Shown piece by piece: positions 17,572-26,261 of a DNA stretch of 64,000 bases. The first letter of the stretch is position 1, and each line of letters opens with the position of its first letter. The translations under genes and the position numbers were made by a program. Source of the DNA: Planctomycetota bacterium (lineage in GTDB: Bacteria > Planctomycetota > SZUA-567 > H5-PLA8); NCBI GenBank assembly GCA_023150555.1, contig JAKLKQ010000010.1:62001-126000 (forward strand), in the 5' to 3' direction. The notes beneath the pieces were generated by a model. The model saw only the letters and a program-made list of their open reading frames with translations, was not told where the DNA came from and made no database searches.

Positions 17572-20500
17572 GTGAGCGACGATCCCAAAACCCCCGAGAC
17601 GAACGAGGCCAACAACGCCTCCCGAAACGACGGCGGCGCCGGCGAGCGCAACGTCGAGCGGCTGCTCAACCGGGCCTACGAACCCGAGGCCGGCCCGGAC
17701 GAGGCCTACGCGCAGCGCGTGCTGGAGAAGATGAAGGCCGCGCAGCGCGAACGCGCTTCCGCCAACGCTGCGCCCCAGGACCCCCTCCCCGCCCAGCCGC
17801 CGCAGACGCCCAAGCCGCAGCCCGAAGGCCCGCAGGTCTGGATCGCCGGCAAGAGCGCCTCGCCGCCGTCCACAGGCACCGCCCCCAAGCGCGGCTGGTG
17901 GCCGCTGCTGGCCGCCGCGGCGCTGGTCGCGCTTTGCGTAACTCTTTACCTCAACTACGGCGGGCCCGACGTGCGCGTCGAAGGCGAGAACGTCGTCTGG
18001 ATCGACGGCAAGGCCTACTACGCCAACCCCGAAGCCGGGAGCGACGGCGAAGGCGGCGGAGCGGGTTCCTCCGCCAACCCGCTCTGGAAGCCCGCGACGT
18101 ACAAGGGCCCCGACCCCAGCCTGACCCTCGCGGCGCTCGACTACGGCCTGACCGCGCGCCCGCACGAAGAGAAGGCGCCCGAAAAGATCGCGCTGAAAGC
18201 CACCGTCGAGACCAAGGCCGGCGAACGCCGCCGCATCGCGCTGCCCGACGGCTCGATCCTGTTCGTCAACGAGAAGAGCAAGGTCACGATCGACGCCGAG
18301 CGTTCCGTGACGCTGTCCGCCGGACAGCTCTACGTCGAGGTCGCCCCGCGAAAGGAGGCGAAGCCCGGTGCGACGTTCGTCGTCAAGACGCCGGAGAAGG
18401 AAGTCAGCGCCTTCGGCACCAAGTTCGCCGTCGACGCGGCGGGCGAAATCTTCGTCACGCAGGGCAAGGTGCAGGTCTCGGGCCTCGACGGCTACGTGCT
18501 CGCCGGCCAGCAGCTGGGCAAGGACGCCACCGCGCCCGAATCCGCGCCGCGCGCCAGCCACCTGCTGGCGTGGACGCGCCCGCTGCTGGACGAAGCCGCC
18601 TCGCCGCTGGTGCCGCAGAGCCCCTACTGCGGCGGCGCGCTGATCGCCGTCGATCCCTACGGCCAGGAGGCGCGGCTGAGCCTGCGCAAGTACCACGTCG
18701 ACGTGCACGTCGAGGACGGCTTCGCGCGCACGACCATCGACCAGACGTATTTCAACAACGAATCGTGGCGCATGGAAGGCACCTTCTACTTCCCGCTGCC
18801 GCCCGACGCGTCGCTCTCGCGCCTGGCGATGTACGTCGAAGGAAAGCTGATGGAAGGCGGCATGGCCGAACGCGACTACGCGCGCAACGTCTTCGAGCAG
18901 ATCGTCCACCGCCAGAAGGACCCCGCGCTGCTGGAGTGGGTCGACGGCAGCACCTTCAAGATGCGCGTCTTCCCGCTCGAAGGCCGCCAGGAAAAGCGCA
19001 TCGTGATCAGCTACACCCAGCGCCTGGAGACGCTCTACGGGTGCACGACCTACCGCTTCCCCGCCGGCCACAACCTCGACATCGTGCGCGACTGGTCCTT
19101 CCGCATGGCCGTCAAGAACGGCGCGCAGTTGGCCGCGTCCGGCAGCGACCAGTGGCGCGCCGAGACCCAGGGCAACGACCTGGTGCTCGCCGGCGAGGCC
19201 CACAAGATCAAGCCCAACCGCGACGTCGTCGTGGAACTCTACGACCAGCGCCTGGCTGCGAAGGGCGAAGAGACCCCGCGCTTAAGCACCCACTCGCTCG
19301 ACCGCGCCAACTACCTCCTGCTGCGCCTCCGCCCGGATCTGGCCACGGCGCAGGCCACGACGCCGCGCCGCGACTGGATCTTCCTCTTCGAGTCCGCCGG
19401 CGACCGCGACCCGGTGCTGGCCCGCGCGCAGATCGAGATCATCCGCACGCTGCTCAAGAACGCCGGCCACGACGACACCTTTGCGCTGCTGGCCGCCGGC
19501 ACGCGCGTGGAACTCTTCGACGGCAAGGCGCGCCCCGTCACGCCCGAGAACGTGAAGGAGGCGCTCGGCTTCCTCGAGAAGACGCATCTGCTGGGCGCGC
19601 TGGACCTGGAAGCCGCACTGAAGGCCGCGTCGAACTTCGCCAAGGCCGCGCAGAACCCCGTGCTGGTGCACACCGGCTCGGGCGTGCCGGTTTTGGGCGA
19701 GAAGCAAGACGACGTGCTCGCCAAGAGCCTCGACACCAGGATCCAGTACGTCGGCGTCGGCGTGGGCAAGCGCTGGGGCCGCGCCTTCATGAAGCAGGCC
19801 GCCGGGCGCAGCGGCGGGCTGGTGGCGCAGATCAACCCCGATGAGGAGATCGCCTGGCGCGCCTTCGAACTCTTCTCGACGCTCAACACGCCGCGCCTGC
19901 TGAACGTGAAGGTCGTCGACGACGCCGAACGCGTCACGTGGCTCGCCTACAGCGACGCGCTGTCGCAGGGCGAGGAACTCGCCGCGGCCGTGCGCATCCC
20001 GCCCGGCGGCGCGATCCCGCTCTCCGTCACCGTCACCGGCATGCTGAACGGGCAGCAGTGGACCCGCTCGTTCAAGATCGGCAAGATGTCGCCCGGCGCC
20101 GGCTACCTGCCGCGCCAGTGGGCGAAGCTCGAGATCGAACGCCTGCTCGCCGAGGACGCCGCCAAGAACAAGGACTCGATCGTCAACCTCAGCAAGCAGA
20201 TGTACGTGATGAGCCCCTTCACCTCGCTGCTGGTGCTCGAGAACGAGGAGATGTACAAGCAGTTCAACGTCGACCGCGGCCGCAAGGACCACTGGGCGCT
20301 GTATCCGTGCCCCGGCAAGATCGACGTCGTCTACGAGCCCCTGCCCGGCCAGCCCAAGGACCCGCGCGCCGTGGTGCCCGAGAACACGGCGCAGGCCACG
20401 CAGCGGCCTTCGCAGGCGGAAGTGCTGCAGTCGATCCTCGTGCGCGTGCCCGTCCCGGTGCTCTACTGGCCCAACCGCCCGTACAACTATGCCGGCGTAA

Positions 20501-23500
20501 CGCTGACCGCCTACCAGATCGTCAGCGGCGACGTCGGCTGGGGCTGGGGCTGGTACGGCGGCGACTGGCGCAGCTGGCAGCGCCGCGACGGCGAGAACCG
20601 CATGAGGCAGTGGGCCGCGAACAACGAGATGGATATCGCCGGCGAACCGCAGACGATCGATGGTTACGAATACCTGCTGGACGAAGGCTTGCCGCAGGGG
20701 GAATCCACGACTGTCCCTTCGGGCGCTACCATCAAGCTCGGCAGCCTCTTCGCAGCCAAGCCCGGCATGCCGGTCGCGCAAAGCAAGACCGAAGCGGACA
20801 GTCAGCCGATGAGCATTGACCGGATTTCCCGTCTCAGGGAGGCCAACATGCCGATGGCGCGCCCCATGGAAGAGTCTCTCGCAAAACCGCAGGCCGGCCG
20901 CTGGGGCATGAATTTCGCGGACAACAGGAGGAGGGTTGCGGGCGGGAAAGACCGTGATATCTCAAAGGAGTCCGCCGACTTCGAGGCCGACGACATGGTC
21001 CAGCGCCTGAACAGCGGCTGGAGTTTCCGCGAGCTGAACTACCAGCGCCCTTACTTCAACAACAACATCCAGGCCTTCAGCGACCTGCTCGCCTACGCGC
21101 CCGGCATGAACACCAGCCGCGCCGACATCCAGGCGGTGCTGGCCGCCGAAGCGCGTACGAACGCGCGCCCCGGCACGATCGCCGACGAAGCCCGCACGCT
21201 GATCGACCGCGCCCGCGGCGCCGGCTGGCAGAAGCTCAGCGTCGATCCAGGCGACGGCGGCAAGGCCTTCGACCTCGTCTTCGACGCCAGCGGGCGCTTC
21301 GCGTTCAGCCGGGTCACGAAGGACGGCATCGACGAACGCGTCGCCTGCGACGGCGCGGCGCTGTGGCACCTCTACCCCGCCTTCGGCGTGGGCGCCAAGC
21401 GTGCGTACAGCGGTTTCCACCGCACGGAGCTGGCCGGCTGGGTGCCGTGGCTGCTGCCTTCGCCCGCGGACCTGGCGCGCGGCGCGGACCTGGTCGCCAT
21501 CGATGCGCACACCGTCGCGGTCGTTCCGCACGGCGCCAACGAGGCCAAGGACGCGGACGGGAAGCCGGTGCCCTATCGGCGCGCGCACCTGGTCTTCGGC
21601 GGCGACGGCCGCCTGACCGAACGCCTCGTCGTCGAGATGCCCACGGGCAAGACGGTCTACCGCGAGACCTACGCCGCCGACGGCACCGTCGCGTGGTTCG
21701 ACGCCGACGGCAAGAAGCTGGGCGAGCAGAAGTTGAAGCTCGCCGAGACCAGCGCGCCGGCCCTCGACGCCGAGGCCGCGGCCAAGCAGGACAAGCTCGT
21801 CGTGCTGCCGATGCCGATCCGCACGCCCGCGCAGGTCCAGCAGGCGCGCAACCTGAAACTCGACGGCAACTACCAGGACTGGAGCGACGAGGACGCGATG
21901 GCGTACCTCTCCGCGATGGTCTTCCAGAACGCCTGGGAGGCGCGGCGTATGATCGGCCTTCGCTACTTCGCGAAGGGCGACCGCCGGCCGGGCTTCTACA
22001 CGCTGCTGACCGCGGGCAACGCGAATTGGGACCCGCAGAACGACGAGCACCTCGGCGGCGACGTCCGCGTGCGTTTCGACTCCGCCACCGACATCCAGGG
22101 ACCGCTCGGCAAGTACCTCGCGCAACTCAACGAGCTGCGCCGCACCGGGCACTACAACAAGACCATGGACGCGCCCGGCGGTCCGGCCGACGGCTACTTC
22201 GCGCGCATGACCGACTTCTTTAACCTCTTCAACGAATGGAACGGCGGGAAGTACCACCAGTACAATGAGGCCGACAAGGCCAAGGCCCGCGACCGCGCGA
22301 TGGCCTTCGTCCGCGAATGCCCGTCCGCCGAGCAGGCCTGGGGCGTGCTCAACGTGGTCCTGAACTACGCCAACACGCCGCAGATGCACGGCGAGTTCGC
22401 CGGCGCGCTGAAGCGCTTCGAATCGGTGCCCGAACTGGCCTACATCGCGCGCTACGAACGCGCCCGCAGCAAGGCCAACAGCGGCGACTGGCAGGGTGCG
22501 CGCGCGGAGTTCAAGGAACTCTACGAAGAAGCGCTGAAGACCGGCGCGCTGCCGCCCATCGACTGGGCGCTGCGCAGCGCTTACCAGCAGGGCAACGACG
22601 CGCAGCAGGCCTGGCAGGACCTGATGAAGAGCGCCGCGAAACAGCTGCTCGACGCCGGCCGCCGCACCGAACTGGTGCGCCTGGCCTGGCAGGTGCGGCA
22701 GGTCGGCGACCCGACGCTGGCCGAGGACCTCTTCGCCGAAGCCTTCGTCGCGCCGGCCAAGGACGAGACCTTGGCGCTGGCGATGGCTGGCATCGAGTAC
22801 CTCTGGCAGGCCGGGCAGCTCCCGCGCGCCGAGGCGCTGATCGAGCCGCTGCTGTCCGACGAACGCTATTCGCGCAGCGCCTCGCTGTGGCAGCTGGCCG
22901 GCCGCATCGCCGAACAGCGCGGTCGCCTGGCCCACGCGCTGCACTGCGCCGAGCAGGCGATGGAACTCTCGTTCCAGAACCTGCCGGACGTCATCAACGT
23001 GCAGGCCCTGCGGCAGGACTTCGGCGCGCTGCTGTACTGGTACCAGCGCGTCGCCGACGCGGTCGCGACCCTGGAGACCACGCCGCCCGAACGCTTCGTC
23101 GCGCGCGTGGTCCGCGCCGCCGACCGCTGGCGCGCGCTCGACAGCGACCCCACCGCCGCCTGCCAGGCCGCCGCGCGCATCCTGAACAGCCTGGGGCTGC
23201 GCGAGCTGGCCTGGGACTACCTGACCACGCCGCTGGCCGCGCGCCCCAACGAGGCGCAGCCGTGGCTGAGCCTCGCGTCCGTTCTGATGCAGCAGGGCGA
23301 CCTCGCGCTCGCCGACCGCGCGTACGCGCTGGCGTTCGAGGCCGAGCCCACCAACGCGCAGATCCTCTGGGACCGCGCGCAGGCGCTGCTCCAGAACGGC
23401 CGGCGCGAGGAGGCGCGAAAGCTCTACAAGCAGCTCGCCGACGGCGAATGGCAGCCGCGCTTCCAGTGGATCAAGCAGCAGGCGCAGCGCTACACGGAGC

Positions 23501-23511
23501 TGCCGCAGTAG
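17572..23511 (+). CDS. Giant membrane protein: FecR-like, VIT, vWA-like and TPR-like regions (putative anti-sigma factor)
   Basis: A 1979-residue protein starting with GTG at 17572, 25 bp after the ECF sigma gene. The cytoplasmic N-terminus (1-108) has a helical segment (25-58) that could hold the sigma factor. One transmembrane helix follows (109-128). Outside the membrane come a FecR-type segment (about 205-320; I-A-L-P-D-G-S-I-L-F-V-N and F-G-T-K-F-A-V), a VIT domain (about 365-500; T-T-I-D-Q-T-Y-F-N-N) and a vWA-like domain (about 600-760) whose metal site reads F-E-S-A-G-D-R instead of D-x-S-x-S. A Trp/Gly-rich patch lies near 985. The last 450 residues look like helical TPR-type repeats. 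Family knowledge supports an anti-sigma role; the fused VIT/vWA/TPR part suggests that it also acts as receptor or scaffold. Confidence 0.82.
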   Translation: MSDDPKTPETNEANNASRNDGGAGERNVERLLNRAYEPEAGPDEAYAQRVLEKMKAAQRERASANAAPQDPLPAQPPQTPKPQPEGPQVWIAGKSASPPSTGTAPKRGWWPLLAAAALVALCVTLYLNYGGPDVRVEGENVVWIDGKAYYANPEAGSDGEGGGAGSSANPLWKPATYKGPDPSLTLAALDYGLTARPHEEKAPEKIALKATVETKAGERRRIALPDGSILFVNEKSKVTIDAERSVTLSAGQLYVEVAPRKEAKPGATFVVKTPEKEVSAFGTKFAVDAAGEIFVTQGKVQVSGLDGYVLAGQQLGKDATAPESAPRASHLLAWTRPLLDEAASPLVPQSPYCGGALIAVDPYGQEARLSLRKYHVDVHVEDGFARTTIDQTYFNNESWRMEGTFYFPLPPDASLSRLAMYVEGKLMEGGMAERDYARNVFEQIVHRQKDPALLEWVDGSTFKMRVFPLEGRQEKRIVISYTQRLETLYGCTTYRFPAGHNLDIVRDWSFRMAVKNGAQLAASGSDQWRAETQGNDLVLAGEAHKIKPNRDVVVELYDQRLAAKGEETPRLSTHSLDRANYLLLRLRPDLATAQATTPRRDWIFLFESAGDRDPVLARAQIEIIRTLLKNAGHDDTFALLAAGTRVELFDGKARPVTPENVKEALGFLEKTHLLGALDLEAALKAASNFAKAAQNPVLVHTGSGVPVLGEKQDDVLAKSLDTRIQYVGVGVGKRWGRAFMKQAAGRSGGLVAQINPDEEIAWRAFELFSTLNTPRLLNVKVVDDAERVTWLAYSDALSQGEELAAAVRIPPGGAIPLSVTVTGMLNGQQWTRSFKIGKMSPGAGYLPRQWAKLEIERLLAEDAAKNKDSIVNLSKQMYVMSPFTSLLVLENEEMYKQFNVDRGRKDHWALYPCPGKIDVVYEPLPGQPKDPRAVVPENTAQATQRPSQAEVLQSILVRVPVPVLYWPNRPYNYAGVTLTAYQIVSGDVGWGWGWYGGDWRSWQRRDGENRMRQWAANNEMDIAGEPQTIDGYEYLLDEGLPQGESTTVPSGATIKLGSLFAAKPGMPVAQSKTEADSQPMSIDRISRLREANMPMARPMEESLAKPQAGRWGMNFADNRRRVAGGKDRDISKESADFEADDMVQRLNSGWSFRELNYQRPYFNNNIQAFSDLLAYAPGMNTSRADIQAVLAAEARTNARPGTIADEARTLIDRARGAGWQKLSVDPGDGGKAFDLVFDASGRFAFSRVTKDGIDERVACDGAALWHLYPAFGVGAKRAYSGFHRTELAGWVPWLLPSPADLARGADLVAIDAHTVAVVPHGANEAKDADGKPVPYRRAHLVFGGDGRLTERLVVEMPTGKTVYRETYAADGTVAWFDADGKKLGEQKLKLAETSAPALDAEAAAKQDKLVVLPMPIRTPAQVQQARNLKLDGNYQDWSDEDAMAYLSAMVFQNAWEARRMIGLRYFAKGDRRPGFYTLLTAGNANWDPQNDEHLGGDVRVRFDSATDIQGPLGKYLAQLNELRRTGHYNKTMDAPGGPADGYFARMTDFFNLFNEWNGGKYHQYNEADKAKARDRAMAFVRECPSAEQAWGVLNVVLNYANTPQMHGEFAGALKRFESVPELAYIARYERARSKANSGDWQGARAEFKELYEEALKTGALPPIDWALRSAYQQGNDAQQAWQDLMKSAAKQLLDAGRRTELVRLAWQVRQVGDPTLAEDLFAEAFVAPAKDETLALAMAGIEYLWQAGQLPRAEALIEPLLSDERYSRSASLWQLAGRIAEQRGRLAHALHCAEQAMELSFQNLPDVINVQALRQDFGALLYWYQRVADAVATLETTPPERFVARVVRAADRWRALDSDPTAACQAAARILNSLGLRELAWDYLTTPLAARPNEAQPWLSLASVLMQQGDLALADRAYALAFEAEPTNAQILWDRAQALLQNGRREEARKLYKQLADGEWQPRFQWIKQQAQRYTELPQ

Positions 23512-23514
23512 GCG

Positions 23515-24579
23515 CTACCAGCCGCGGCGCAGGGCCTGCCGGCGCAGCACGCGCATGCCCGGCTTCTCGGTGCCGTCGGCGTGGCGCAGGCCCAGCGTCC
23601 CCAGGAAGGCCCGGAATTCGGGGATGTGGATGTTGTAGCGGTCCTCCAGGTCGTCGAGGGCCGCTTCCGACCAGTCCGTCTGCATGAAGAAAGAAACGAC
23701 TTCGACCTGCTCCTTATGTTCGTCCCATGCCTTGAAGGCCTGATTGATGAAGGCCGCCTGTTTGCGCTCGGAGCTCTTGTTCAGCTTGGAGGACGGATAC
23801 CCCAGCTCAAGAAACTGGATCGGCCGCCCTGGGTATACCGCAATCAGCACGTCGAAGTCCTTGCGCGGCGAACGGGGCGATCGGACCAGCAGGCCCTCGA
23901 GCGGATAGTACGTCACCAGAATCGCATCGCTGAATTCATTGAGGGCGAGCAATTGAGGAATGGCGTCGCGCGTAAGCCCGTAGAACGTGGCCTTCACGCC
24001 GACCCGCAGCCCGGAGCGCTTGGTTCGCGCGTAGTCCGCAACCTCATTGCAGAAAGCGGTATACTGGCGCCAACGTTCGGCGTCCGCGCCCAGGTGGACG
24101 TCGACCTCGTTGCCGATGGACAGGCTCACCAGTTCAACATCGGGAATCTTCGCGAAGAGGAAATCGAGCATATCTTTAAAGCGCTGGATTAAGACGGGAT
24201 CGTCGAAATCCGTGTCCTGCAAGTCCGCGGGCACGGTCCGGATGTCCGTGTCGATGGGGCAGACGGCCAGTGCGATGGGCATGCGGTAGTAAGGGAAGAA
24301 GACGTTCAGGATATCGAGGATCTCGCTATGATACACGCCCGGCGCGCTCTCGACGCCGTTCCAGTTGACGTGGATCATCGTCGACTGCATGCCCAGGGCC
24401 TGCGCCTGCTGAAAGGCATCCACGTAGTCCTCGCCCTCGGCCTCCCAGACCTGGAGCGAAAAGATGCGGTCGCCCTTGTCGATTTTGCTCGACTTCGACA
24501 GCACCTCGGCGGCGGGCGCGCTGCAGGCCCACGCCAATGCCGCCAGGAGCGCCAGGCGGAACTTGGGTCGGTGGATCAT
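23515..24579 (-). CDS. Secreted TIM-barrel glycosidase-like protein (clan GH-A-like)
   Basis: A 354-residue protein with a signal peptide (M-I-H-R-P-K-F-R-L-A-L-L-A-A-L-A-W) ending near A-P-A-A. The fold reads as a (beta/alpha)8 barrel of the GH-A type. The likely acid/base is E158 in S-I-G-N-E-V-D after strand 4, and the likely nucleophile is E258 in F-L-E-L-G-Y-P after strand 7. This suggests a retaining glycosidase that acts on an extracellular polysaccharide; the family within the clan (GH53, GH42 or other) cannot be decided. Its stop lies 3 bp from the stop of the convergent giant gene. The 209-bp gap before it is shared with a divergent gene. Confidence 0.7.
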   Translation of the reverse strand: MIHRPKFRLALLAALAWACSAPAAEVLSKSSKIDKGDRIFSLQVWEAEGEDYVDAFQQAQALGMQSTMIHVNWNGVESAPGVYHSEILDILNVFFPYYRMPIALAVCPIDTDIRTVPADLQDTDFDDPVLIQRFKDMLDFLFAKIPDVELVSLSIGNEVDVHLGADAERWRQYTAFCNEVADYARTKRSGLRVGVKATFYGLTRDAIPQLLALNEFSDAILVTYYPLEGLLVRSPRSPRKDFDVLIAVYPGRPIQFLELGYPSSKLNKSSERKQAAFINQAFKAWDEHKEQVEVVSFFMQTDWSEAALDDLEDRYNIHIPEFRAFLGTLGLRHADGTEKPGMRVLRRQALRRGW

Positions 24580-24632
24580 GAATGTCGGTCTCCTTGGAGT
24601 TGGCCGTCTTCTCAGGATTGGACAGCACTATG

Positions 24633-24642
24633 CACACGTGTG
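24633..24642. promoter_or_regulatory. Palindrome in divergent promoter region
   Basis: The perfect 10-bp palindrome CACACGTGTG lies between two divergent genes (24579 reverse, 24789 forward), in a locally AT-rich 209-bp spacer. Such a position suits an operator for a dimeric regulator. Ten-base palindromes occur by chance, so this is only a candidate. Confidence 0.25.
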
Positions 24643-24788
24643 TTACACAGGGATGCGGCCGCTACCGAATTTCACTTGTTCACTCAAGACTTTCACTGTT
24701 AAAGGGTTATAAGTTCGCTTCGGCTGAACCTTTGGGTGGTCCAAGCGTTAAAATCTGCGCAACTTCTAACTCCGTCCGGAGCCTCATC

Positions 24789-26177
24789 ATGTCCCGACTG
24801 ACCCTGGCAGCCGTGGCCCTCGCGCCCGCCCTGCTGCTCCAGGCCGAGGAACCGGCCGCGCCGGATGCCGGCCAGATCGCCGAATGGGTGAAGCAACTAG
24901 GCAGCGAGGAATACGCCGAACGCCGCGCGGCCCTGGAGAAGCTCAGGCAAGCCGGCGAAGCAGCCGTCGAACCGCTCGAGAATGCACTGCGAAGTTCGGA
25001 CGACCTTGAAGTTCGCAACAACGCGCAGGCCGCGCTGCCCTACGCCCGCGCGTGCAAGGTCCAGCGGGTCTGGAAGGCGGCCATGCAGGAACGCTGGGTC
25101 GTGGGGCTGAAGGAAGGCCGCATCGAAGGCCCGACGCTGGGCATGGCCCCGGACCTCGCATTGGGCGGCGCGGACAAAGTCCCGGCCCGCGATGGCAGCA
25201 ACGCCGCCGCCGTGTCGGGCGACAACGGCCTGGATTGGCTCTCCCGAACCCAGGAGGGCGACGGTCACTTTGATGCGCTCAGCCACGGCGCAGATTACCA
25301 CGCCGACGTTGAGAACACTGCCCTGGCGGTCCTCGCATACTTGGGCGCCGGCCACACCGAGAAGGTCGGCGCGCACAAGGTTCATATGCAGAAGGCGATC
25401 GCGTGGCTGATCGAGCACCAGCGCGCCGACGGCGCGATCCTTAACCCCGGCTGGGTGGAAGTCGACGGAATCACACACGCGCTTGCAGGCCTGGCCCTAG
25501 CCGAGGCCGGGGGCATGGGCCGCAAAGAGGCGACCATCGCCGCGGCGCAGAAGGCCGTGGAGTACAGCATCAATCGCCACCAATGCGGAGAAGGAACCGA
25601 CAGGGGCGGCTTCGGACGCCTGCCCAAGTCCGCGGCACCGGACCTGTTCACCAGCACGTTCTTCACGATGCAACTGAAGTCGGCGAAGGTCGCCGGCCTC
25701 AAAGTCGATCCCGCGGGGTTCGACGGCCTGATCAAATTCCTTGACGCGGTGGACGCCAAGAACGCGAAGGACGGCGGCTACTTCAGCTACGTGCCGGGCG
25801 GCAAGCCCACGCCCGAAGCCACGCTGATGGGCTGCCTCGCGCGGCAGTTCATGGGCTGGAAGCGCGAAGATCTTGCCCCGCAGGTAACGGCAGCGGTCCA
25901 GGCATTCAAGGGGCCCTCGACCGGGAAGGACGACTCCAACGTCGTCGCCAACTACTTCGGGACGCTCGCGGTCTTCCAGCAAGGCGGCCAATTATGGAAG
26001 GACTGGAACACGAAGATGAAACAGAGTCTCGTGGAAGCCCAAGGCGTCGGCGGCAACACGAAGGGTTCGTGGGAAGCCAGCGGCGCGTGGTCCGGCGCGG
26101 GCCGCGTATTCGCGACCGCCATGAACGCGCTGTGCCTCGAGGTCTATTACCGCTACCTGCCGATGTATAAGGAGTAG
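24789..26177 (+). CDS. Secreted protein: HEAT-like module plus prenyltransferase/squalene-cyclase-like toroid
   Basis: A 462-residue protein. The start at ATG 24789 is chosen because GGAG lies 8 bp upstream and a signal peptide follows (M-S-R-L-T-L-A-A-V-A-L-A-P-A-L-L-L-Q-A). Residues 27-95 are the recurrent HEAT-like module (W-V-K-Q-L-G-S-E-E-Y-A...L-R-Q-A-G). Residues 130-460 look like an alpha/alpha toroid of the prenyltransferase/squalene cyclase superfamily, with repeats such as G-L-D-W-L-S-R-T-Q and A-I-A-W-L-I-E-H-Q-R-A-D-G-A-I. The D-x-D-D cyclase motif is not seen, so binding or a structural role is more likely than terpene cyclisation. Confidence 0.8.
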   Translation: MSRLTLAAVALAPALLLQAEEPAAPDAGQIAEWVKQLGSEEYAERRAALEKLRQAGEAAVEPLENALRSSDDLEVRNNAQAALPYARACKVQRVWKAAMQERWVVGLKEGRIEGPTLGMAPDLALGGADKVPARDGSNAAAVSGDNGLDWLSRTQEGDGHFDALSHGADYHADVENTALAVLAYLGAGHTEKVGAHKVHMQKAIAWLIEHQRADGAILNPGWVEVDGITHALAGLALAEAGGMGRKEATIAAAQKAVEYSINRHQCGEGTDRGGFGRLPKSAAPDLFTSTFFTMQLKSAKVAGLKVDPAGFDGLIKFLDAVDAKNAKDGGYFSYVPGGKPTPEATLMGCLARQFMGWKREDLAPQVTAAVQAFKGPSTGKDDSNVVANYFGTLAVFQQGGQLWKDWNTKMKQSLVEAQGVGGNTKGSWEASGAWSGAGRVFATAMNALCLEVYYRYLPMYKE

Positions 26178-26261
26178 CGCGGCGCCGCTTGTTCCCCCGC
26201 CCCGTCCGGGTAAACCGTTATCCAAGGCCACAAACCGTTCACGTGCACGATCGGAGCCCGC

